A stretch of 64,000 nucleotides of DNA from JAFAXD01 sp051985675 (GCA_051985675.1 JBPYFJ010000002.1:1-64000), one strand, 5' to 3'; positions 43,683-52,972 are shown, counted from the first letter of the stretch. Made by a program: numbers and translations. Notes: generated from the letters alone by a model not told the origin.

Positions 43683-44687
43683 TCAGCCCAGCGGTCCGGT
43701 TGCGTCCTCCAGCAACGCCCAGCATTTGCTGCCGAGCCGGGCCTTCCACTTGCCGTAGACCGCCGGGAGCCGCGCACGAAACGCCGCCTGATCGGTATCG
43801 TTGAAGACGAGCCCGCGCGCGATGAACGCTTCGCGCAGGTCGGCATTGAGCTGCGCCTGATCGGCGCGTTGCCGGCGCACGTATGTGGCTGCGTTGCGTT
43901 CGATCACCGCTTGAATGTCAGCCGGCAAAAGCTGCCAGGTCGCAAGATGCGCCATCAGATTAAAACCTGACCACATGTGATTGGTCATGCTGACATATTT
44001 GAGCAGCTCATAGAGCCGAAATCCCTCCAGAATCGCGAGCGGATTTTCCTGCGCGGCGACCTGCCCACCCTTGAGCGCGCCGTAGATCGCATTGGCCGGC
44101 GTGGTGACCGGTTCGGCACCGAACGCCGCGAATGTATCGAAGATCATCTGGCCGGGCGGCCTCATGCCGTCGAAGTCCGCCGGCGTCGTGATCGGTCGCG
44201 GGATCGTCGCCACCTGCCGCATCCCGTTATCGAAACCGCCGATCGGAAACAGATACATTCCCTTCGCGGCCATCTCCTCACCGATGTAACGGCCGAACGG
44301 CCCGTCGATCGCCCGGTGGGCGTCCGTCGCCGATTTGAAGGCAAACGGAACCTGCTGTGCCTCCGCGACCGGCACGACCGTGCCGATGATACCGCCCATC
44401 AACGTGAAGAACTGGATCTCGCCTGCGATCAGCATCTTCAACGCGACGGGATCGCCGCCGGCGAGTTTGTTGTTCTCGGCGAAGACGTCGGTTTCAACGC
44501 GCCCATTGGTCTCCGCGCGCACAGCCGTCCACATCGCAACCAGATTCCGGTGCAGCGTGCCGTCGGCAGCCTGGTTGTGATACTGCACGAATTTGTAGTC
44601 CGCGGCGCGCAAGGGCCGAATGATGACGGCAGCCGACCCCGCCGATACACCGGCAATCAGCGAGCGGCGGGATACCCGGCGTGGCAT
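43683..44687 (-). CDS. TRAP-transporter-type periplasmic binding protein (DctP family)
   Basis: 334 residues from ATG 44687, with AGGAGG 5-6 nt upstream. A Tat-like signal (RRVSRRSLIAGVSAGSAAVI) is followed by the DctP fold: YKFVQYHNQAADGTLHRNLV, GEIQFFTLMGGIIGTVVPVA, IPRPITTPADFDGMRPPGQM, NAIYGALKGGQVAAQENPLA, NHMWSGFNLMAHLATWQLLP. It would bind an organic acid in the periplasm. Neither DctQ nor DctM membrane genes are nearby; instead an MFS gene ends 31 bp upstream on the same strand. Confidence 0.9.
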   Translation of the reverse strand: MPRRVSRRSLIAGVSAGSAAVIIRPLRAADYKFVQYHNQAADGTLHRNLVAMWTAVRAETNGRVETDVFAENNKLAGGDPVALKMLIAGEIQFFTLMGGIIGTVVPVAEAQQVPFAFKSATDAHRAIDGPFGRYIGEEMAAKGMYLFPIGGFDNGMRQVATIPRPITTPADFDGMRPPGQMIFDTFAAFGAEPVTTPANAIYGALKGGQVAAQENPLAILEGFRLYELLKYVSMTNHMWSGFNLMAHLATWQLLPADIQAVIERNAATYVRRQRADQAQLNADLREAFIARGLVFNDTDQAAFRARLPAVYGKWKARLGSKCWALLEDATGPLG

Positions 44688-44718
44688 TTGGTCCTCCTGC
44701 CCAGATCGGCGGCGCGCA

Positions 44719-45981
44719 TTATTCGACGATGCGCGGCGACGTCTGTCCGACGCGCGATATTTCGGCGAGCGCGCGCCGATGACGCCAGACGCCCCAGGCC
44801 AGCAGCGCGGCGGCCGCCAGGACGGTCGGGAACACGACCTCGTTGACCGCGCTCCAACCGGCGGCATGCAGCAGCTTGCCGGATGAGAACGAGCCGAGCG
44901 CCATCGAACCGAACACCAGGAAATCGTTGAAGGCCTGCACGCGGTTGCGCTCATTGGGGCGGTGGCATTGCGTCACCAGCGCGGTTGCGCCGATGAAGCC
45001 GAAATTCCAGCCGACGCCGAGCAGCACCAAACCGATCCAGAAATGCCAGATCGTGATGCCGGTCAGGCTGATGATTGCGCTCGCAATCAAGAGCGCGAAG
45101 CCGGCGGCGATGACGCGCTCGGTTCCGAAACGGGCGATTAATGCTCCAGTGAAGAAGCTTGGCACGAACATTCCGAGCACGTGCCACTGCAGGCCGAGCG
45201 TCGCATCGCGCACAGAGTGGTTGCACATCACCATGGCGAGCGGCGCCGATGTCATGACCAGGTTCATCATCGAGTAGCTCGCGACCCCGCATGCAACTGC
45301 GACGATGAAACGCGGCTGGCGGGCGATCTCGCGCAGCGGCCGCCCCTCGCCTCCCGACTGATGGCGCGGCGGCACCGGAATGTTGAGGAACATCAGGACG
45401 CCGCCGGCAACGACCGCGAGCAGCGCCTGCGCCAGATAGGTCGCGGCAAACAGCACGGCCGGGATTTGGTCCTTGGTGAGGATGACGACCTGCGGCCCGA
45501 TAATCCCCGCGAAAATGCCGCCAATCAGGACCCAGGAAATCGCCTTTGGCTTGAAGGCTTCGCTCGCGGTGTCGGCGGCCGCGAACCGGTAGGCCACGTG
45601 GGCGGATGCGTAAAGCCCGCTGATGAACGCCCCGACATTGAACAGCAGGAACGACCCGCGCATGACCGCCGCGAAACAGATAAGTCCGGTGAGCACCCCG
45701 CACAGCGTGCCGAGTTGAAAAGCCGTGCGCCGGCCGTAGCGCCGGGCCAGCCAACCGACCGGAAGCGCACCGAGCCAGAGGCCGAGTACGTAGATGCTGA
45801 TAGGCAAGGTCGCCAATCCGCGGTCGGGCGCGATCATTGCGCCGACGATTCCGCCGGTCGCCATCAACACCGTGTTGTTGCCACCTGCCAACGCCTGTCC
45901 GATCGCCAGGACCAGCGCGTTTCTGCGCGCCAGACGGTCACCGGCGCTCAGCGTTGTCGTCGGCGTGGTGCGGGCGTCCAC
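44719..45981 (-). CDS. MFS transporter
   Basis: About 420 residues from GTG 45981, preceded by GGAG at 6 nt; GTG 46008 would overlap lldD. Twelve hydrophobic helices in two halves: LVLAIGQALAGGNNTVLMAT, the loop 2-3 motif GWLARRYGRRTAFQ, SGLYASAHVAYRFAA, RFIVAVACGVASYSMMNLVM, LGVGWNFGFIGATALVTQC. Likely an inner-membrane carrier for the acid oxidised by the upstream dehydrogenase, or for efflux. Third position: lldD-type - MFS - TRAP binding protein. Confidence 0.88.
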   Translation of the reverse strand: MDARTTPTTTLSAGDRLARRNALVLAIGQALAGGNNTVLMATGGIVGAMIAPDRGLATLPISIYVLGLWLGALPVGWLARRYGRRTAFQLGTLCGVLTGLICFAAVMRGSFLLFNVGAFISGLYASAHVAYRFAAADTASEAFKPKAISWVLIGGIFAGIIGPQVVILTKDQIPAVLFAATYLAQALLAVVAGGVLMFLNIPVPPRHQSGGEGRPLREIARQPRFIVAVACGVASYSMMNLVMTSAPLAMVMCNHSVRDATLGLQWHVLGMFVPSFFTGALIARFGTERVIAAGFALLIASAIISLTGITIWHFWIGLVLLGVGWNFGFIGATALVTQCHRPNERNRVQAFNDFLVFGSMALGSFSSGKLLHAAGWSAVNEVVFPTVLAAAALLAWGVWRHRRALAEISRVGQTSPRIVE

Positions 45982-45995
45982 GGCAGCTCCGCGGA

Positions 45996-47255
45996 TTACA
46001 ACTGCCACGCACCGGGATGGCGCAGCGCAACGGTGCGTACCTGCGCCACCGAATTGATCCCGACCTGCCGCATCGTATCGCGCACCTCCTCCTTGAACAG
46101 ACCGATCACGTAATCCGCGCCCTCCCCGCCGATCGCTCCAAGGCCATACAGAAATGCCTTGCCGGCAAACGCCGCCTTGGCGCCGAGCGCCAGCGCGCGC
46201 ACGACGTCCAACCCCGAGCGCACGCCCGAATCAAACAGCACGGTCGCGCGTTCGCCCACCTGCGCCACGATCCCGGGAAGCACATCGATCGAGGCAGGCA
46301 GTCCCTCGACCTGCCGGCCGCCGTGGTTCGACACCTGAATGCCGTCGACACCCAGCGCGACTGCCTTGGCGGCGTCTTGCGGATGCATGACGCCCTTGAC
46401 CACCACCGGTCCACGCCAGAGATCGCGGTAGCGCGCAATCTCGTCCCAGGAGAATGCGCCGCCACCGAGCTGGTCGCTGCGCTGCGAGAACGCGGCGACC
46501 CGATCCGGGGTCGGGTTCTCGACGTAGGGTTTGTAGTTCGAAAACCGCGGCAGCCCGTGCTCCCGATAGGCGATGAGCCAGGCCGGGTGGGTGAGCACGT
46601 CCCAGACCGTGCGGGCATCCAGCCGGAACGGCAGCACCAGGCCGCGACGGACTTCGCGCGGGCGCTTGGTGCGCAACGGAACGTCCATGGTGATCACCAG
46701 CACGTGCGCGCCCGCCGCTTGCGCGCGCTTGACCAGATCGAAGCCGCAGCGGTGATCCTCCTGTGCGATCCGGTAGAGCTGGAACCACAGCATGTCGCCG
46801 GCAAGCTCCGCGAGCTCCTCGACCGTCGAACTCGCAACGGTTCCGGCCGTGTAGGGAATGCGGGCTCGCTGTGCGGCTTTCGCCAGGTACTTTTCGGCGC
46901 CGGGCCAGACGATCCCCGGCATGCCCATCGGCGCTATTCCGAACGGAGCCGCGTAGCGGCGACCAAACAGTTCGACCTCCATGTGGCAAGAGCCATCATC
47001 GACGCCGTAGCGCGGCAGCAGCTCGATCGCATCAAGCGCTGCGGCGTTGCGCGCGATCCCGCCGTCGGTGCCAGCGCCGCCATCGGTTGCGTCAAAGCCG
47101 AATTTGGGAATGCGGCGGCGGGCGTGCTGACGCAAATAATAAACCGTTGGGAATCGACGGCGGCGCTCAAGCGCGCGCGGATCGGCGCCCGGCGGCCGTG
47201 ACATCGGTGCGGCCGGGGGCGCTGCCTGCGCAACGACGCGCGTCTTGTCGTCCAT
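45996..47255 (-). CDS. FMN-dependent alpha-hydroxy-acid dehydrogenase (LldD/glycolate-oxidase family)
   Basis: 419 residues from ATG 47255, with GGGAGGAGG ~5 nt upstream. TIM-barrel flavoenzyme oxidising lactate, glycolate, mandelate or similar acids to keto acids. Visible: FPTVYYLRQHARRRIPKFGF, APFGIAPMGMPGIVWPGAEK, YTAGTVASSTVEELAEL, WFQLYRI, MDVPLRTKRPREVRRG, VVVKGVMHPQDAAKA, and the catalytic His/Arg motif QVSNHGGRQVEGLPA with phosphate-binding DSGVRSGLDVVRALALGAKA. It starts the three-gene block that separates thiL from hppA. Confidence 0.93.
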   Translation of the reverse strand: MDDKTRVVAQAAPPAAPMSRPPGADPRALERRRRFPTVYYLRQHARRRIPKFGFDATDGGAGTDGGIARNAAALDAIELLPRYGVDDGSCHMEVELFGRRYAAPFGIAPMGMPGIVWPGAEKYLAKAAQRARIPYTAGTVASSTVEELAELAGDMLWFQLYRIAQEDHRCGFDLVKRAQAAGAHVLVITMDVPLRTKRPREVRRGLVLPFRLDARTVWDVLTHPAWLIAYREHGLPRFSNYKPYVENPTPDRVAAFSQRSDQLGGGAFSWDEIARYRDLWRGPVVVKGVMHPQDAAKAVALGVDGIQVSNHGGRQVEGLPASIDVLPGIVAQVGERATVLFDSGVRSGLDVVRALALGAKAAFAGKAFLYGLGAIGGEGADYVIGLFKEEVRDTMRQVGINSVAQVRTVALRHPGAWQL

Positions 47256-47423
47256 GTCGCCTCCTCCCACCAGTGTCCTGTAGCTGCTGCGACCGTGCGG
47301 CGAAGTTCAGGTCGATGCTCAGATCCAGAACCGCATTGGAATCATAAAGTCCGTCGCGTCCGAAGGTCGCCGCAGCGCGCGTTGCGAGCCGCGGCTGATG
47401 CAGAGTCGCTACGCGGCACGCTA

Positions 47424-48437
47424 TCAGAAATGGCTGAACGACGGCCTTGCAAATTTGAGGGGCAGCCCGTCTCGTCCGACAAAGCGCGGCGCACCGTCAC
47501 TGCCGGTGATTTCGCCGATCTCCGTGAGATCGACACCAACCGCCGCTGCGGCGGTGCGAAACGCCGCCAGTTTCGCGGCCGACACGCTCGCCAGGATCTC
47601 ATAGTCGTCACCGCCGGTCAGAACCGGCTCGATCATGGAGGCATCATGCGCCACGGCCGCGTGCCCGGCCGCGGACAACGGTACGCGCGCCGCGTCGATT
47701 GTTGCCGACACCCCCGACGCGCGACAGAGCTTTGCGAGATCGCCGGCGAGTCCATCGGAGACGTCCATGGCAGCCGACGCGAAGCTGCGGACCGCGTCCG
47801 CGATGGCATTGCGCGGCTGCGGCAGCAGGTAGCGATCGAGCAGGTGATCGCGCATTGCATCGGTCAGGCCCCAGCGCGCCGAGGAGGCGCGCGCTTTGCG
47901 CAGCTTAAGCCCGAGCGCGGCGTCACCGATGGTTCCGCTCACAACCACCCGGTCGCCGACGCGCGCGCCGCTGCGCCGGACCATGCTGCCGCGTGGAACC
48001 GAGCCAAGGGTGGCGATGGAAACGGTGACCGGCCCGGGTGTGCGATCGGTGTCGCCGCCAAGCAGCGGGCACTCGTATTGTTCGACGTCGGCCGCAAGAC
48101 CGCCCGCGAACGCGGCGAGCCACGCGTCGTCAATTCGCTCCGGCAGCGCAAGCGAGAGCAGAAATCCAAGCGGCTTGGCGCCCTTGGCGGCGAGGTCGGA
48201 TAGGTTCACGCGCAGCGCTTTTTGGGCGACGGCGCCGGGGGGATCGTCGGGAAAGAAATGCACCTCACCGACGATCGCATCGGCCTTGAGCACGAGATCA
48301 CAGCCCGCCGGCGGTGACAGGATGGCGGCGTCATCGACAAGCCCGAGGGCACCCGGGTGCTGCGCGAGCGGACCGAAATAGCGCGCAATCAAGCGGTCTT
48401 CGGCGGATTCGCTGGTCATCGTCGGCGAATTCCTCAT
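47424..48437 (-). CDS. thiL: Thiamine-phosphate kinase
   Basis: 337 residues; ATG 48437 overlaps the nusB stop (ATGA), and ATG 48419 is the alternative. It phosphorylates thiamine monophosphate to the diphosphate cofactor. AIR-synthase-like fold: LGLVDDAAILSPPAGCDLVL, KADAIVGEVHFFPDDPPGAV, KALRVNLSDLAAKGAKPLGF, LLGGDTDRTPGPVTVSIATL and AMDVSDGLAGDLAKLC, with metal/ATP Asp residues in the DDAA, GGDT and DVSDG motifs. Last gene of the ribH-nusB-thiL series. Confidence 0.95.
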   Translation of the reverse strand: MRNSPTMTSESAEDRLIARYFGPLAQHPGALGLVDDAAILSPPAGCDLVLKADAIVGEVHFFPDDPPGAVAQKALRVNLSDLAAKGAKPLGFLLSLALPERIDDAWLAAFAGGLAADVEQYECPLLGGDTDRTPGPVTVSIATLGSVPRGSMVRRSGARVGDRVVVSGTIGDAALGLKLRKARASSARWGLTDAMRDHLLDRYLLPQPRNAIADAVRSFASAAMDVSDGLAGDLAKLCRASGVSATIDAARVPLSAAGHAAVAHDASMIEPVLTGGDDYEILASVSAAKLAAFRTAAAAVGVDLTEIGEITGSDGAPRFVGRDGLPLKFARPSFSHF

Positions 48438-48937
48438 CCCGCGGCGCGCTCGAACTCCTCGGTTCGGAGCTGGCGCGCGATCTGATCGAGCACCGCATTC
48501 ACCATGCCGGTTTCGTCGCGATCGACGAACGCATCGGCGATGGCAACGTACTCCGCGACGATCACCCGCGCCGGAATGTCATGCTTGCAATCGAGCTCAA
48601 AAGCGCCGGCGCGCAACACCGCCCGCAGCAAGGCCTCGATGCGCTTGAGCGGCCAGCCGGACGCCAGCACCCGATCAATCATTGGATCAAGTCGTCGTTG
48701 ATTGTCGACCACGCCAGCGACCAGATCGCGAAAGTACGCGCGTTCCGCCGGCAGATACTGCTCGCCCTCGACCTCGCGACCGATCCAGTGGCCTTCGAAC
48801 TGCGCGAGGATCTCGTTGAGACCGGTGCCGGCGATATCCATTTGATAGAGCGCCTGGACCGCCGCGAGCCGAGCGGCGCCGCGTCGATTGGCTTTGCGCG
48901 GGTCGCCTTTGCTCTTGCCCTCGTCCCGGCGTTTCAT
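48434..48937 (-). CDS. nusB: Transcription antitermination factor NusB
   Basis: 167 residues from ATG 48937, which overlaps the ribH stop (ATGA). It binds boxA RNA with NusE for rRNA antitermination. All-helical fold: ANRRGAARLAAVQALYQMDI, GREVEGEQYLPAERAYFRDL, PLKRIEALLRAVLRAGAFEL, IPARVIVAEYVAIADAFVDR, DETGMVNAVLDQIARQLR. Overlaps with neighbours on both sides show tight translational coupling. Confidence 0.96.
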   Translation of the reverse strand: MKRRDEGKSKGDPRKANRRGAARLAAVQALYQMDIAGTGLNEILAQFEGHWIGREVEGEQYLPAERAYFRDLVAGVVDNQRRLDPMIDRVLASGWPLKRIEALLRAVLRAGAFELDCKHDIPARVIVAEYVAIADAFVDRDETGMVNAVLDQIARQLRTEEFERAAG

Positions 48938-49440
48938 TGTCGCCGCCGTTTGACGAGCCGGCGCTTGAGCCTGACCAGCGCCAGTGCCGCCTCGGCCGCG
49001 CCACCACCCTTGTTTTCCTCGTGCGGACGTGCCCGTGTCCACGCCTGGGCGTCGGTATCGACCGTCAAAATCCCATTGCCGACGGGCAGCCGCAACGCCA
49101 CTGCAAGCTCGGTCAAGGCGCGCGCCGACTCTCCGGACACGATCTCGTAGTGGCTGGTTTCGCCGCGGATCACGCAGCCGAGCGCAACGACGCCGTCGTA
49201 CGGCCGCCGTTGCGCCTTGGCGGCATCGACCGCAATCGCGATCGCGGGTGCAATCTCGAGCGACCCGGGCACGCTGATCACGTCCCAGGTCACGCCGGCG
49301 GCTTTGAGCGCTGTGGTGGCGCCCTCCAAGAGCGCATTGGCGATATCGTCGTAGAAACGGGCCTCGACCACGAGCATGCGCGCGCCATCGAGCGCGTCGG
49401 GCGCCGTCTCGTTCTTTGCTCCTCGCCTGGGCCTTGCCAT
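48934..49440 (-). CDS. ribH: 6,7-dimethyl-8-ribityllumazine synthase
   Basis: 168 residues. Condenses ribityl-aminopyrimidine with dihydroxybutanone phosphate in riboflavin synthesis. Landmarks: LVVEARFYDDIANALLEGAT, WDVISVPGSLEIAPAIAIAV, YDGVVALGCVIRGETSHYEI, LRLPVGNGILTVDTDAQAW. It contains the catalytic-His-type motif RGETSHYE in place of the usual RG-T-H-F/YD. Follows ribE after 155 bp that contain a degenerate REP-like half element. Confidence 0.96.
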   Translation of the reverse strand: MARPRRGAKNETAPDALDGARMLVVEARFYDDIANALLEGATTALKAAGVTWDVISVPGSLEIAPAIAIAVDAAKAQRRPYDGVVALGCVIRGETSHYEIVSGESARALTELAVALRLPVGNGILTVDTDAQAWTRARPHEENKGGGAAEAALALVRLKRRLVKRRRQ

Positions 49441-49516
49441 ACAGATCTCGCAAACCGGCTGTCAGTAGCAAGCGCGACGCGCAGGAACAAGCTCCGCAAA
49501 CCATCCGTTCCGCATA

Positions 49517-49563
49517 CTAGTGCCGCCGATTTGATGTTCCTCCACCATCTGCCACGATCTCGC
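49517..49563 (+). repeat. Degenerate half copy of the REP-like element
   Basis: Starts CTAGTGCCGCCGATTTGA and stays similar for ~45 nt to the reverse complement of 29719-29763, with a few substitutions (CTCCACCATCTGCCACGATC here against CTGCACCATGTGCCGCGATC). The pairing arm on the far side is lost. It lies in the ribE-ribH gap. Confidence 0.7.
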
Positions 49564-49595
49564 TCACGGTGGCGCCGACGGAAGGTGCGCGTCGC

Positions 49596-50207
49596 CTAGG
49601 AGCGCGCTTCGAGCAGCCGCGCCGCGTACCGCGCCATCAGGTCGACTTCCAGATTGACTTCGGTCCCCGCCTGCCAGGTCCCGATGGTGGTGACCGCGAG
49701 GGTGTGCGGGATGATGAGCACCGAGAACGTGTCCGCCGTCACGTCGTTGACGGTCAGCGACACGCCATCGAGCGCAACCGATCCCTTCGGCGCGATAAAG
49801 CGCGCCAGGGCCGACGGTACGCGCAGAACGCATCTGGCCATGTCGGGCAGGTCCTCGCGCGACGTCACCTGTGCGATTCCGTCGGCGTGTGCCGCAACGA
49901 TATGGCCGCCGAGCTCATCGCCGACCCGCAGCGCGCGCTCGAGGTTGATACGGGTCCCTCTGCTCCACCGGCCGACCGTGGTGACCTTCAGAGTTTCGGC
50001 CGCAGCATCGACCGCGAACCAGGTTCGGCCGTTCTCGACCCCGCTGCCGACCACCGTCATGCATACCCCGTTGCATGCGATCGAAGCACCGTCGACGATC
50101 GACGCCTGGGCAAATGCGCATGCGAGCTTGAGACGATGATGAAGTCCCTGCACGCGCGCTTCGACCGCGATCACTTCGCCAACGTCGGTGACAATCCCGG
50201 TAAACAT
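49596..50207 (-). CDS. ribE: Riboflavin synthase
   Basis: 203 residues with the two homologous lumazine-binding barrels of the family: MFTGIVTDVGEVIAVEARVQ at the start, ASIVDGASIACNGVCMTVVG in the first half, and GGHIVAAHADGIAQV, KGSVALDGVSLTVNDVTADT, then FSVLIIPHTLAVTTIGTW in the second. Dismutates two lumazines into riboflavin. The ATG directly follows the ribD stop with no spacer, so translation is coupled. Confidence 0.96.
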   Translation of the reverse strand: MFTGIVTDVGEVIAVEARVQGLHHRLKLACAFAQASIVDGASIACNGVCMTVVGSGVENGRTWFAVDAAAETLKVTTVGRWSRGTRINLERALRVGDELGGHIVAAHADGIAQVTSREDLPDMARCVLRVPSALARFIAPKGSVALDGVSLTVNDVTADTFSVLIIPHTLAVTTIGTWQAGTEVNLEVDLMARYAARLLEARS

Positions 50208-51332
50208 TCAGCTCCGCTCGAACTGGTCGATCCGATCCATCCCGGCCCGTTGCGTGTCGATCAGCCGCAACCGCGGCGACTCCGTTAACGCGGTTAGCGG
50301 CAGGCCTTCAAGGGCATCAACGCCGTCGGCGCCGATTTCCGCGGGTGAACGGATGAGCACCGCCGCGTCCACGAGATCGGGCGCGAGCAAGCCTGCCGCA
50401 ACCGTCGGGCCGCCTTCGACCATGAGGCGGGTGATGCCGCGCTCTGCCAATGCCCCAAGCGCGCTCGCAAGATCGAGGCGGCCGACGCGCTCGCCGACCC
50501 GGAGCACGTCGATGCCGAGCGAGCGCAGCGCCTGTTCGCGTGCCATCGGCGCGGTCTCCGCCGCGATGATCCAAAGCGGGACCTCGCGGGCGCTGCGGGC
50601 GAGCCTGCTTGCCGGCGGCAGTCGCAACGAGCGGTCAAGCACGACACGCACTGGCGAGCGCGACGCCATCCCGGGGAGACGGCATGTCAGCAGCGGATCA
50701 TCGGCAAGCACGGTACCGATCCCCACCAGGATCGCGTCGTTCATGGCGCGCATGAGATGGACATGCGCGCGCACGGCTTCGCCGCTGATCACCGCCGGCC
50801 GCCGGCCGGACAGTCCAGCCTTGCCGTCAGCGGACACCGCAAGCTTCAGGGTGACGTGCGGACGATGATCGCGCACGCGGCGGATATGACCAGCATGCGC
50901 TCGGCGGGCCTCCGGCGCCCCAACTCCAATCTCAACCTCAATTCCGGCCGCGCGCAACCTGGCGTGCCCGCGTCCCGCGACTTCCGGATTGGGGTCCTCA
51001 AGCGCAGACACGACGCGGGCAACGCCCGCGATCACGATGGCTTCAGCGCAAGGCGGCGTCTTGCCGCGATGCGAGCAAGGCTCGAGCGAAACATAGAGGG
51101 TGGCACCGGCCGCCGCCCCACCGGCGCGCGCCAGCGCCTGGGTCTCGGCATGCGGCCGGCCTCCGGGTTCCGTGACGCCGCGGCCGACAATAATCGGCGC
51201 ATCTCCGTCGTTTCGGACAATCACCGCGCCCACTGACGGGTTGGGCCACGTGCGCCCGAGCCCACGCCGGCCAAGCGCAAGCGCCTGTGCCATGAACTGT
51301 AGGTCGCTATCCATCGTCGCCGCCACGCGCAT
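50208..51332 (-). CDS. ribD: Bifunctional riboflavin deaminase/reductase RibD
   Basis: About 374 residues from ATG 51332; ATG 51314 (MDSDLQFMAQ) is equally reasonable. N-terminal deaminase (~10-150): GLGRTWPNPSVGAVIV, zinc ligands in GGRPHAETQAL and EPCSHRGKTPPC. C-terminal reductase (~155-365): HVTLKLAVSADGKAGLS, AMNDAILVGIGTVLADDPLL, RVVLDRSLRLPP, GITRLMVEGGPTVAAGLL. It performs steps two and three of riboflavin synthesis. No FMN riboswitch is visible upstream. In relatives nrdR precedes it; here a divergent block intervenes. Confidence 0.95.
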   Translation of the reverse strand: MRVAATMDSDLQFMAQALALGRRGLGRTWPNPSVGAVIVRNDGDAPIIVGRGVTEPGGRPHAETQALARAGGAAAGATLYVSLEPCSHRGKTPPCAEAIVIAGVARVVSALEDPNPEVAGRGHARLRAAGIEVEIGVGAPEARRAHAGHIRRVRDHRPHVTLKLAVSADGKAGLSGRRPAVISGEAVRAHVHLMRAMNDAILVGIGTVLADDPLLTCRLPGMASRSPVRVVLDRSLRLPPASRLARSAREVPLWIIAAETAPMAREQALRSLGIDVLRVGERVGRLDLASALGALAERGITRLMVEGGPTVAAGLLAPDLVDAAVLIRSPAEIGADGVDALEGLPLTALTESPRLRLIDTQRAGMDRIDQFERS

Positions 51333-51478
51333 GGTTCCAAAGGCGCCCGCGAATTCCATGCAAACAAAAACAAGATACCGGCCGATGCAAGCGGTTCGGG
51401 ATGCGCCAAATGCACAAATAGCGCTGTTTTTCAGCCATGCGATCTGCCAGCTTGCGCGTCCGCAGTCGCAGGTGGCGC

Positions 51479-52972
51479 ATGAGTGAGGTAGCGGCCGACA
51501 TCGTGGTGGTGGGCGCGGGCCTTGCCGGCCTTGCGGCCGCGCTCGCCGCGCGCGAAGCCGGCGCCTCGGTGGTCGTGCTCGAGTGCGCGCCCGAGGCGGA
51601 ACGCGGCGGCAACACCCGATTTTCCAACGGCGCCATGCGCGCCGTCTATGATGGCGTCGCCGATATCGAGCATCTGGTGGGGGAGATCGGCGAGCAGGAG
51701 CGAGCGCGCACCGACTTCGGCTCCTATTCACGCGAGCAGTATTTCGACGACATGGCTCGGGTGACGCAATACCGAGCCGATCTTGCGCTGACCGAACTGC
51801 TTGTCGACCGCAGCCGCGACACGATGGCGTGGCTGCGCGGGCACGGCGTGAAATTCATGCCGCTCTATGCCTGGCAGTTTCGCTCGCCCGACGGGTTCAT
51901 ACACTTCGCCGGCGGTTCCGCGGTCGAGACCTACGACGGCGGCGAAGGCCTGTCCGCGGCTCTGTTTGCGGCGGTCGAGCGTGCGGGAATTCCGGTCCGC
52001 TATCGCACGCGGGCGACCGGGCTGATTGAGCGATCCGGCCGCATCATAGGAGTTACGGCGCGTTGCGGCCGCGACCGCGCCGATATTCTCGGGCGCGCGG
52101 TTGTCCTGGCCGCGGGGGGCTTTGAGGCCAATGCCGAGTGGCGCACACGCTACCTCGGCCCCGGGTTTGAACTCGCCAAGGTGCGCGGGAGCCGCTTCAA
52201 CACCGGCGAGGGGCTGCGCATGGCCATCGCGGCGGGCGCCATGACTTACGGCAACTGGTCCGGTTGCCATTCCGCCAGCTGGGACCTCAACGCGCCCGAC
52301 GTGAACGAGCTCGCCTACGGTACCGTGTTCAAGCGTGATGACTATTTCTACGGGATCATGGTCAACACGCGCGGCGAGCGGTTCGTCGACGAAGGCGCCG
52401 ACGTGCGCGCCGTGACCTACGCCAAGCTCGGCCGCGTAGTTCTTGCCCAGCCGGGCCAAGTCGCATGGCAGGTGTTCGACGCCAAGATGACGCATCTGCT
52501 GCACGAGGAATATCGCCATCGCCGGTCCGCGCGATTGCGCGCCGAAACACTCGAGGCTCTCGCCGACAAGATGGAGGGCATCGACAAGGCAATCTTCCTG
52601 CGCACAGTTGCGGATTTCAACGGCGCGGTACGGCGTGACATTCCGTTCGATCCGAGCGGCAAGAAGGATGGCCGCTGCACCACCGGTCTCGCCATTCCCA
52701 AATCGAATTGGGCGGAAACGATCGACACGCCGCCGTTCGAAGCCTACGGCGTCACCTGCGGGGTCACCTTCACGTTCGGCGGCATCCGCATCGCCGAGAA
52801 TTGCGGCGTCATCGATGTCGACGGCGAGCGGATTGCGGGCCTGTTCGCCGCCGGCACCATGGTCGGTGGCTTGTTCTATTTCAACTATCCGGGCGGCGCC
52901 GGATTGATGGGCGCCGCCGTATTCGGCCGCATCGCCGGCGCCAGCGCCGCCACGTTCGTCACGACGTCATGA
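51479..52972 (+). CDS. FAD-dependent tricarballylate dehydrogenase-like (TcuA/fumarate-reductase flavoprotein family)
   Basis: 497 residues from ATG 51479 (AGGTGG upstream). N-terminal FAD motif DIVVVGAGLAGLAAALAARE with ECAPEAERGGNTRFSNGAMR, the capping domain, VVLAAGGFEANAEWRTRYLG, GSRFNTGEGLRMAIAAGA, YYFYGIMVNTRGERF-type segment (YFYGIMVNTRGERFVDEGAD) and C-terminal ERIAGLFAAGTMVGGLFYFN. Close in type to TcuA/CobZ, which oxidises tricarballylate; substrate here is inferred. The downstream SBP gene starts within an ATGA overlap. Confidence 0.88.
   Translation: MSEVAADIVVVGAGLAGLAAALAAREAGASVVVLECAPEAERGGNTRFSNGAMRAVYDGVADIEHLVGEIGEQERARTDFGSYSREQYFDDMARVTQYRADLALTELLVDRSRDTMAWLRGHGVKFMPLYAWQFRSPDGFIHFAGGSAVETYDGGEGLSAALFAAVERAGIPVRYRTRATGLIERSGRIIGVTARCGRDRADILGRAVVLAAGGFEANAEWRTRYLGPGFELAKVRGSRFNTGEGLRMAIAAGAMTYGNWSGCHSASWDLNAPDVNELAYGTVFKRDDYFYGIMVNTRGERFVDEGADVRAVTYAKLGRVVLAQPGQVAWQVFDAKMTHLLHEEYRHRRSARLRAETLEALADKMEGIDKAIFLRTVADFNGAVRRDIPFDPSGKKDGRCTTGLAIPKSNWAETIDTPPFEAYGVTCGVTFTFGGIRIAENCGVIDVDGERIAGLFAAGTMVGGLFYFNYPGGAGLMGAAVFGRIAGASAATFVTTS

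Noticed and set aside
51333..51478. Possible FMN riboswitch upstream of ribD
   Set aside because: None of the conserved RFN-element helices or loop sequences could be found in this 146-bp gap.
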